64,000 bases of DNA from Nesterenkonia sedimenti. GTDB lineage: Bacteria; Actinomycetota; Actinomycetes; Actinomycetales; Micrococcaceae. The notes beneath the pieces are model-generated. The model searched no databases, was not told the origin of the DNA, and saw only the letters and a program-made list of their open reading frames with translations. The first letter of the stretch is position 1. Every line of letters starts with the position of its first letter. The DNA is taken from assembly GCF_012641515.1 (NCBI RefSeq), contig NZ_JABAHY010000002.1:152371-216370 (forward strand), read 5' to 3'. The position numbers and the translations under genes are program-made. Shown one piece after another: positions 58,540 through 64,000 of the stretch.

Positions 58540-59396
58540 CCACCACCCAGTCTGCACCCGCGGTCAGCACCGCCCCCGAGACCAGCGGATCCCGGTTCAT
58601 CTGGTCCATCCGTGACTGCTGGACCATTGTGGTCCAGGAGTTCACCCACCTGCTGCGTCAGCCCTCCACCTTCGCCTGGCAGATCGGCTTTCCAGTGGTG
58701 ATGGTGCTGATGTTCGTCTACGTCTTCGGCTCCGCCATGGATGTCACCGGCCAGGGCGCCGGTGAAGGATACGTGGACTTCGCCATGCCCGGAATGTTCG
58801 CCATGACTATGGCCCTGGGTTTCATGGACACCGCCTATGCGGTCACCCACAACAAGGAGAAAGGCTTCATGGACCGGTTTCGGTCGATGCCGATGTCCTC
58901 ATCGGCCCCAGTGACCGGCCGTGCCGTCTCCGATGTCATCCGCGCAGCCATTGACCTGGTGGTCATCGCCGGTGTTGCACTGCTGATCGGCTGGCGTTCC
59001 GGCGGAAGCCTCACCGCCACACTGCTGGCCTTCGTGCTGCTGCTGTGGCTGCGCCTGGCCCTGATCCTGGTCGGAATCTATCTGGGACTGTGCATCAAGA
59101 ACACCGAAACCGCAGGCATGCTCTTTGCAGTGGCCTTCCCCCTGGGGTTCATCTCCTCGGTATTCACCCCACCGGAGATGATGCCCGGCTGGCTGGGCGC
59201 CATCGCGGCATGGAACCCAGTCTCCTCAACAGCTACGGCAATCCGTGAGCTCTTTGAGACCCCCGGCATCCAAGCCCTGGAGCCTTCCTACTGGATCGAT
59301 GGGCATGCCATCGGCGCCGCGATCATCTGGCCGGCAGTGATCATCCTGATCTTCCTGCCGCTGGCAGTGCGTCAGTACCGGCTGCTCAGCCGATAA
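58536..59396 (+). CDS. ABC-2 type exporter permease (DrrB-like)
   Basis: A 286-residue permease with six membrane helices. VVQEFTHLLRQPSTFAWQIGFPVVMVLMF, NNKEKGFMDRFRSMPMSSSAPVTGR and PLGFISSVFTPPEMMPGWL match the ABC-2 DrrB family. The ATG overlaps the ATPase stop by 4 bp. Together they export hydrophobic drugs or lipids. Confidence 0.92.
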   Translation: MTTTQSAPAVSTAPETSGSRFIWSIRDCWTIVVQEFTHLLRQPSTFAWQIGFPVVMVLMFVYVFGSAMDVTGQGAGEGYVDFAMPGMFAMTMALGFMDTAYAVTHNKEKGFMDRFRSMPMSSSAPVTGRAVSDVIRAAIDLVVIAGVALLIGWRSGGSLTATLLAFVLLLWLRLALILVGIYLGLCIKNTETAGMLFAVAFPLGFISSVFTPPEMMPGWLGAIAAWNPVSSTATAIRELFETPGIQALEPSYWIDGHAIGAAIIWPAVIILIFLPLAVRQYRLLSR

Positions 59397-59406
59397 GGGT
59401 ATCTGC

Positions 59407-59903
59407 CTAGGCCGAATAGCCCACAGCGGCCAGGATCTCGGGGTCCTGACAGGCTTCGCGAAGGCAGAGATGCGTTGATTGATCTCCCGGGTCAGAATCA
59501 CCTTCCCCAGCCGGTCACCAAGGGGCCGCAACCAGGCCGGCTGGGTGGTGAAGGTGTACTTCCACCGTGCCAGGGTCCCGGCAGTGCCGTCACGCTCCTC
59601 GGGGTTGAACCGCCAGCCGCCGGCGAAACTGCGGAAGAACCACGGTCCCTGATTCATCACCATGCCCACTGAGGTGGGCGGCCGGTAGGAGACGTACTCG
59701 CTGATCATCCTGGGACCAAGCCGGGCTTTGGTGTAGGTCCGTATCCCTTTGTCCGGGAGCTTCGCCTCATCCAAGAAATGCTGGTGCCGGATAAAGGGGT
59801 CCCAGCGCAGGCGAAGTTCCCCGGTGGTCTGCGAGACATCAAATGCCACCGACGGAGGCACCGGGACCCAGACTTCAGCAGTCACCTGCGGCATGGGGTC
59901 CAT
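59407..59903 (-). pseudogene. SRPBCC-family gene with 1-bp frameshift near its end
   Basis: From ATG 59903 the frame encodes an SRPBCC (START-like) protein: TAEVWVPVPPSVAFDVSQTTGE, LRWDPFIRHQHFLD and WKYTFTTQPAWLRPLGDRL. After RISAFA near 59459 the current frame leaves the family and would run on antisense into the permease gene to 59226. Adding one base restores the normal end, ACQDPEILAAVGYSA with TAG 59407-59409, a total of 166 codons. So a 1-bp deletion at 59458/59459 is likely. The N-terminal 145 residues remain, so some function is possible. Confidence 0.75.
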
Positions 59904-59921
59904 AGTAGAGGCCCAGCGGTC

Positions 59922-61016
59922 TCACTCCCAGGCTCGCAGCAGAGTTGGCAGCAGCCGGAAAGGCAGCGACTGGCCGGTGGTGAGATCCACCGTGCCAGCC
60001 AGATGGAGATCCCGCTCAGGGGAGTAGAACAGCCAGGTGCCAGTGGCCCCCGAATGACCGATCAGCCCGCGGTAGTACATCGTCCCCAGCCCATATCTGA
60101 GAATAGGAATGTTCCGCAGCCGGTTCCTGCGCCGGGTCAGCAGGCCCGCGGTAGCGGCGTCGTCGAAGATTTCTCCATTCAGCAGTGCTCGCTGAAACGT
60201 GATGAGTTCTCCGGGGGTGCTTATGAGGTCGTTACTGGAGCTGATCAGCTCCGGGACCCGGATCCACTTCCCCTTCCGGCTCAACTGGGCACTGCGCAGT
60301 GTGCCGGGTCGCTGAGTATTCCACAGACCCAGTGGTCCGGTGATGCGCTGGGTCAGTAGATCGGCGTAACTCTCAGCGGTGACAGTCTCCAGCACGCGGA
60401 TCAGTAGTTGGAACCCAGTATCGGAATACCGGGCCTTCTGGCGCTTGGTACTGAGGTCCTGTGGGGCAAAATGCGGTTTCTGCTGATCCCTGGTGATCTC
60501 CAACATCTGGGTGAAGTCCCAGCCGATATCCTCCCCGGCAGCCATATGGTCATAGAGGCTCTTGGCGCCCTGGCGCTTCTCGAAATGATCTGGCAGCCCT
60601 GAGGTATGGGTGGCCAGATGGCCCAAGGTGATCTGGGAGATGTAGTCCTTGCCTCGGTAGGTGTGCAGGCCCTGGGTGATCTCCACCGGAAGGTACTGGG
60701 TCAGGGGAGCGCTGAGGTCCACTTCCTGCCGTTCGACGGCCTGCAGCAGAAGGGCGGCGGTGAATCGTTTGGTCACTGAGGCGATGAAAAATGGAGTCTG
60801 TGGTCGCATGGCTGTTCCCGACTCATCAGCCGGTCCCACTGCCGCAGCCCAGTGACGCCTGCCGTCTCCACTGGCCAGGGCGAGGCTGGCATGCTGGACA
60901 GCACCCCGTTTGACCAGACGCCGAAGCACAGTGCGCAGCTTCGCATCCACCTCCGGGGGCACTGAGTTCTCCTCAGCGGCCAGTAATCCGGGGGAGTGCT
61001 TCTGCGGTGAGGTCAT
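59922..61016 (-). CDS. Serine hydrolase, class C beta-lactamase-like
   Basis: A 364-residue penicillin-binding-protein-like hydrolase. SxxK is SVTK (Ser80, Lys83) in FFIASVTKRFTAALLLQ; YxN-like is YSDTGFQLL; the KTG-equivalent is HSGATG. Typical EstB/LACTB-like proteins act as esterases or peptidases. No signal peptide is present, so it is cytosolic. The gene has its own unit between the SRPBCC pseudogene and a divergent thioesterase. Confidence 0.88.
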   Translation of the reverse strand: MTSPQKHSPGLLAAEENSVPPEVDAKLRTVLRRLVKRGAVQHASLALASGDGRRHWAAAVGPADESGTAMRPQTPFFIASVTKRFTAALLLQAVERQEVDLSAPLTQYLPVEITQGLHTYRGKDYISQITLGHLATHTSGLPDHFEKRQGAKSLYDHMAAGEDIGWDFTQMLEITRDQQKPHFAPQDLSTKRQKARYSDTGFQLLIRVLETVTAESYADLLTQRITGPLGLWNTQRPGTLRSAQLSRKGKWIRVPELISSSNDLISTPGELITFQRALLNGEIFDDAATAGLLTRRRNRLRNIPILRYGLGTMYYRGLIGHSGATGTWLFYSPERDLHLAGTVDLTTGQSLPFRLLPTLLRAWE

Positions 61017-61090
61017 GTGATGAACATTACCCCTCAGTGCCTGCTCAGCAATGAATTCCCGGTGAACTTACTGCGTAGTAACCTGAGGGT

Positions 61091-61648
61091 ATGCATGTGA
61101 TCTTCCGTACCCTGCTGATTCTGCTCAAAGCACGACGCCGGCCCCGCACCTCGCCCTGGGAATCCACGGAGATCACCCTGCGGGCTCTGCCCACTGATGT
61201 GGACTTCCTGATGCATATCAACAACGGGCAGTACTTCTCCCTGTTCGACCTGGGACGTTTCGACATGATGGTCCGCTCCGGGCTGTGGGCTGGAGCGCGG
61301 AAACGCGGCTGGCACCCAGTGGTCCAGGCCGAGCAGATCACCTTCCGGAAGTCAGTGAACTTCTGGACCAAATTCCAGATCTACACCAAGCTCATCGGCG
61401 TCGACGATCGCTGCTTCTACATTGAGCACCGGGTAGTGGTCGACGGTGAGATCTATGTGCGGGCCTATGTTGCTGGCCGGCTGGTGGGTGACAACGGCCC
61501 CGTCACCATCGAGGAGATCCTGGAGATGGCCGCCGAGAACGGCCACCCCGCACCGGAGAACTTCGAGGTCAGCGAGGAACTGAAGGCCTGGCGTCGCGAG
61601 TTTGCCCTGCCGGCCTCCCGGAAGCCAGCTCCGCACGGAAAATTCTGA
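61091..61648 (+). CDS. Acyl-CoA thioesterase family protein (hotdog fold)
   Basis: A 185-residue protein. ALPTDVDFLMHINNGQYFSLFDLGRFDMMVRSG is the hotdog core with the catalytic Asp-containing DxDxxxHxNN pattern. QAEQITFRKSVNFWTKFQIYTKL is the following strand region. It matches the Them6/4HBT-like thioesterases of Actinobacteria. The 3' end overlaps the convergent SGNH gene by 80 bp. Confidence 0.87.
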   Translation: MHVIFRTLLILLKARRRPRTSPWESTEITLRALPTDVDFLMHINNGQYFSLFDLGRFDMMVRSGLWAGARKRGWHPVVQAEQITFRKSVNFWTKFQIYTKLIGVDDRCFYIEHRVVVDGEIYVRAYVAGRLVGDNGPVTIEEILEMAAENGHPAPENFEVSEELKAWRREFALPASRKPAPHGKF

Positions 61649-62756
61649 CCAACTCGGCAGCAAATCGACTGCCGATCAGTTGATGCGCCTCATGGCTGGG
61701 GTGCAACAGATCAGGCAGGGGTAGGCGCTGAGCGTCCTGGGCTCCATAGAGCTCCAAACCGTTGAGGAAGAGCAGGCGCGGATCAGTCTGCGCTCGCAGT
61801 CGAACCACCCGCTCCACCTCTGCCCGGATCTGCTCAAGGGTAGGCCGATTGGGGTCCTGCGGATCGCCAGTGGCGCGGAAGTACTTCCGCAGCCTCCCGC
61901 TGTCATCGGGCTGTTCATAGGACTCCACCGGTCCGGGGGTGGTTTCGTGGATCCCGCACCACAGCGGTGAGATCACCACAATGGGTGTCTGCTCATGCCG
62001 ACCCTCGCGCAGTGTGTCCAAGAAACCATGCAGGGCGGGGGTGAAGGCCCGAAGGGTATGGGAATCCCCGTTGACCACATTGATGCCGATCTTCAGGGAG
62101 ATGACATCGGCAGGCAGCTGACGGATTGTCCGTGCAGCGAAGGGGTCCAGTTTGGCGTTCCCGGCGAACCCGAGGTTCGTCAGCGCCACATCCACGCCCT
62201 GGTGAGTCGCGCCCCGGGCAGCGACAGCCGGCCAGGCGTGACTGGAGCCCACGGCGTCGTACCCATGGCTGATGGAGGAGCCGTAGTGCACCCACTGCAC
62301 TGCCCCAGTGTCGACCGGAGCCGGCTGAACCGGAGCCTCGGAGAGAACCGCGCCGAGGACTGTCCACTCCTGGTAGGGCAGCCAGATCTCCACGGTCTTC
62401 GCCCCTGCTTGCAACCGGGGAACTACGACGACGCCGCGGCCGTCTTCTCCCAGCTCAACCTCCTGTTGAGCCACCAGGGTGTTATCGCACCAAATATCGT
62501 AAACAAAGGGGACGCCTTCGGCCCCGTGAGCCTCTGGGGCCTCCCGCTGCGGCCAGACGATCAGCTGAAGCTCGGTGGCCTCCGTGTGCAGACGCAGTCG
62601 CACCCCGGAAGGATCGCTGAAGACTTTGGGCTCCACGGGTCCGCCCAACTGAGCCCGTGAGGCCGATGTCAACCGGTGGGGGAGCAGCCCCTGCGCAGTC
62701 CGCTCCAATTCGACAGCCCCATGGACCATCTCGGCGGAGATCTCAGTGCGCAGCAC
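61569..62756 (-). CDS. SGNH/GDSL hydrolase family protein
   Basis: A 395-residue two-domain esterase. An N-terminal beta-sandwich (residues 1-165, FVYDIWCDNTLVAQQEVELG) precedes the SGNH domain: block I VHYGSSISHGY (nucleophile Ser), block II LTNLGFAGNAKL (Gly), block III SLKIGINVVNGD (Asn) and block V LLHPSHEAHQL (His). It probably deacylates carbohydrates or lipids. No signal peptide is seen. The last 27 codons overlap the thioesterase gene on the other strand; the C-terminal tail SGRPAGQTRDARPSVPR may not be conserved. Confidence 0.85.
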   Translation of the reverse strand: MLRTEISAEMVHGAVELERTAQGLLPHRLTSASRAQLGGPVEPKVFSDPSGVRLRLHTEATELQLIVWPQREAPEAHGAEGVPFVYDIWCDNTLVAQQEVELGEDGRGVVVVPRLQAGAKTVEIWLPYQEWTVLGAVLSEAPVQPAPVDTGAVQWVHYGSSISHGYDAVGSSHAWPAVAARGATHQGVDVALTNLGFAGNAKLDPFAARTIRQLPADVISLKIGINVVNGDSHTLRAFTPALHGFLDTLREGRHEQTPIVVISPLWCGIHETTPGPVESYEQPDDSGRLRKYFRATGDPQDPNRPTLEQIRAEVERVVRLRAQTDPRLLFLNGLELYGAQDAQRLPLPDLLHPSHEAHQLIGSRFAAELVRIFRAELASGRPAGQTRDARPSVPR

Positions 62757-62765
62757 AGTATGACC

Positions 62766-63557
62766 TCATACCGGTTGGACAGGATCACCGACGCAAATCG
62801 GTCCACCCTCACCATCGGGCAGCAGCAGAATGCCCAGGGTGGGGTCGTTCTGATTGAACTCCTTGACCAGGGTGGGCATCACCGGAGCATCCCGGTCCCC
62901 AGTATCGGGATTGGCGTGGGTGGCCAGACAGCGGACAATCGGGGCCTCCACGGTGAACTCAACCTCGCCGATCCGCAGTCTTCCCTGCCAGTCCAGCTCC
63001 TCCCAGGGGCCGGTTCCGGAGATCACAATATTGGACCGGTATCGGCGGTTATCCTCAGCGCCGGGGATCACCCGCCCGAGATCAGCAGCCGAGGCCTCCC
63101 CATGGAGGGAGATGAACCCGCGTCCTCGGTCCTGGAACCGTGAGGTTTCGGTATCGCCTACCAACTTCAGAGGAAGCACGTCCTCGCGGTCGAGCTGTTT
63201 GGCATCATCTGTGGTCCGCAGCCAGGAGGTTACTTCCTCGCAGATCCTGGTGCGCCCGGCGTCGTCGAGTTCCTCGGTGATGGAGAAGTCACCGGCGGCA
63301 TCGCGGATCTGCAGCTGGTTATCTTCCAGCCGCAGGCGCAGTCGAGCGATTGAGGGGAACGTCATCAGGGCAAGACCACGGCGCTTGGGCCAGTAGTCGA
63401 GGCCATCGCGCTCCTCCGGCTCAGTGGCGCTGGCGAACCGGAAGGCCAACACCCGGTCGCCAGTAATGCGACCATCCGCCTGGACAGTCAGCTCTTGGTG
63501 CGGTTCCGGGGTGAACCCCTTGACCGGATAACGGTATAGGGCAGAGACCTCAGCCAT
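62766..63557 (-). CDS. MOSC-domain protein (YcbX/mARC type)
   Basis: A 263-residue protein: MOSC N-terminal beta-barrel (VSALYRYPVKGFTPEPHQELTVQ) followed by the MOSC domain (RYRSNIVISGTGPWEELDWQGRLRIGEVEFTVEAPIVRC, with the Mo-binding Cys in VRCLATHANPDTG). Members carry molybdenum cofactor and reduce N-hydroxylated compounds. ATG 63557 is chosen because the family start MAEVSALYRYP is there. It is the only candidate molybdoenzyme here, beside the modAB genes 45 kb away. Confidence 0.88.
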   Translation of the reverse strand: MAEVSALYRYPVKGFTPEPHQELTVQADGRITGDRVLAFRFASATEPEERDGLDYWPKRRGLALMTFPSIARLRLRLEDNQLQIRDAAGDFSITEELDDAGRTRICEEVTSWLRTTDDAKQLDREDVLPLKLVGDTETSRFQDRGRGFISLHGEASAADLGRVIPGAEDNRRYRSNIVISGTGPWEELDWQGRLRIGEVEFTVEAPIVRCLATHANPDTGDRDAPVMPTLVKEFNQNDPTLGILLLPDGEGGPICVGDPVQPV

Positions 63558-63583
63558 GCCTCTCATCCTTCCACAGTGCGAGC

Positions 63584-63702
63584 TCAGGAGGGGTTCAGGA
63601 GGTTTAGGTAGTCGGCGACGATCTGGCCGGGGGTGCGGTTCTCCTCGCGTTTTCCCAGATGTCCGGTGAGGGTCAGCTCGATGGCACCGTGGGTGCACCT
63701 GG
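63584..63702 (-). pseudogene. TetR-like regulator, C-terminal remnant
   Basis: Read on the minus strand, the frame ends at TGA 63584-63586 and encodes HGAIELTLTGHLGKRE and PGQIVADYLNLLNPS. This resembles the last helices of TetR/AcrR C-terminal domains (LHGxxxLELTGHL). The 5' part is missing: at about 63702 the sequence changes to the 3' half of a doxX gene on the other strand. Confidence 0.5.
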
Positions 63703-63957
63703 GCACTGAAAGTCCTGGGGCTGATCAAGCTGGCTGCAGGAGTTGGCTTAATTCTGCCTGCGCTGATCGACACTGCCATCTGGTTAGTGCCCTTGGCTGC
63801 GCTGGGGCTCATGATGTTCATGACCGGGGCCGTGGCAGTCCGGGTGGTTCGCCGGGAGTGGGGCAGTGTGCTGGGGGATATGTTCTTCATCGCCATGGCC
63901 GGGTTTGTCGCCTGGGGGCGGGCTTTCAGTTCCGAGGCATTTCTGGCATTGGGGTGA
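63703..63957 (+). pseudogene. DoxX-like membrane protein, C-terminal half
   Basis: The frame ending at TGA 63955-63957 encodes LKVLGLIKLAAGVGLILPAL, IDTAIWLVPLAALGLMMFM, and ends DMFFIAMAGFVAWGRAF. These are the last three helices of the DoxX_2-type family. The first helix and start codon are absent; a TetR remnant on the opposite strand abuts at about 63702. DoxX proteins are membrane parts of oxidoreductase or thiol-stress systems. Confidence 0.6.
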
Positions 63958-64000
63958 GCTGAGCGTTTGATGGGCCGGGTGCCGAAACGGCAGGCCCAGC
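63958..64000. other. Right-edge 43 bp, no feature seen
   Basis: This short tail after the DoxX remnant is too short to assign. It holds a short inverted pair GGGCC/GGCCC, perhaps the beginning of a terminator. Confidence 0.3.

Noticed and set aside
1-64000. CRISPR array or rRNA operon
   Set aside because: No regularly spaced direct repeats of 24-40 bp and no rRNA-like sequence were seen; the only tandem array is the 7-bp repeat at 41208.

Overview
The window is a 64 kb piece of a high-GC Gram-positive (Actinomycetota) chromosome. The evidence is an acyl-CoA carboxylase set with a small epsilon subunit, a DtxR/IdeR-type iron box, an AfsR/SARP regulator, a sorting signal of the LAxTG (class E sortase) type, DrrAB-type transporters and many GTG/TTG starts. 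The gene order accD-accE-maf-accBC and the aminotransferase next to an E1a-E1b-E2 set fit Micrococcales best, but no rRNA or other taxonomic marker is present and the genus cannot be named.

Layout. 1-9 kb: 3' end of a CopC-like gene, a THUMP-like methyltransferase, an iron-regulated siderophore ABC importer (binding lipoprotein, two permeases, ATPase), a 2'-5' RNA ligase-like protein, a VTT membrane protein and an MHS-family symporter. 9-16 kb: acyl-CoA carboxylase unit (accBC, maf, accE, accD), a divergent SDR, rlmN, a DUF3817 protein. 16-24 kb: molybdate import genes, an aminotransferase, a SurA-like lipoprotein, a PQQ-like propeller protein, an acetyltransferase, and two membrane-protein genes each broken by one in-frame stop. 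24-26 kb: an AT-richer three-gene island (GIY-YIG/DUF4357 nuclease, HipA-like kinase, unknown small protein). 26-38 kb: purB, a WXG-like protein plus lipase pair that looks like type VII cargo, hisC-like aminotransferase, a branched-chain/pyruvate dehydrogenase complex, CitE-like lyase and 3-hydroxyisobutyryl-CoA hydrolase (together a plausible valine/branched-chain acid route). 38-46 kb: orphan OmpR-type regulator, LAQTG surface protein, aldo-keto reductase, a large AfsR-like regulator and an MFS exporter. 46-52 kb: an accessory zone with a broken MFS gene, IS3 remnants, small redox enzymes, truncated merR and hydrolase genes, VOC/AraC and a MazEF module. 52-57 kb: two CNNM/CBS membrane proteins, a DUF4031-HD fusion and DNA-3-methyladenine glycosylase in one overlapping unit. 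57-64 kb: TetR with divergent DrrAB exporter, frameshifted SRPBCC gene, class C beta-lactamase-like hydrolase, thioesterase, SGNH hydrolase, MOSC protein, and at the right edge two gene halves that meet at what looks like a deletion junction.

Two themes stand out. First, gene decay: at least eight loci carry single stops, single-base frameshifts, truncations or IS scars. Matched left and right ends of one IS3-type element lie 25 kb apart, in the same orientation. Second, the compact 24.0-26.1 kb island has overlapping reading frames and low GC, and is the best candidate here for an undescribed (possibly defence or stress) system. No tRNA, rRNA or CRISPR array was seen.
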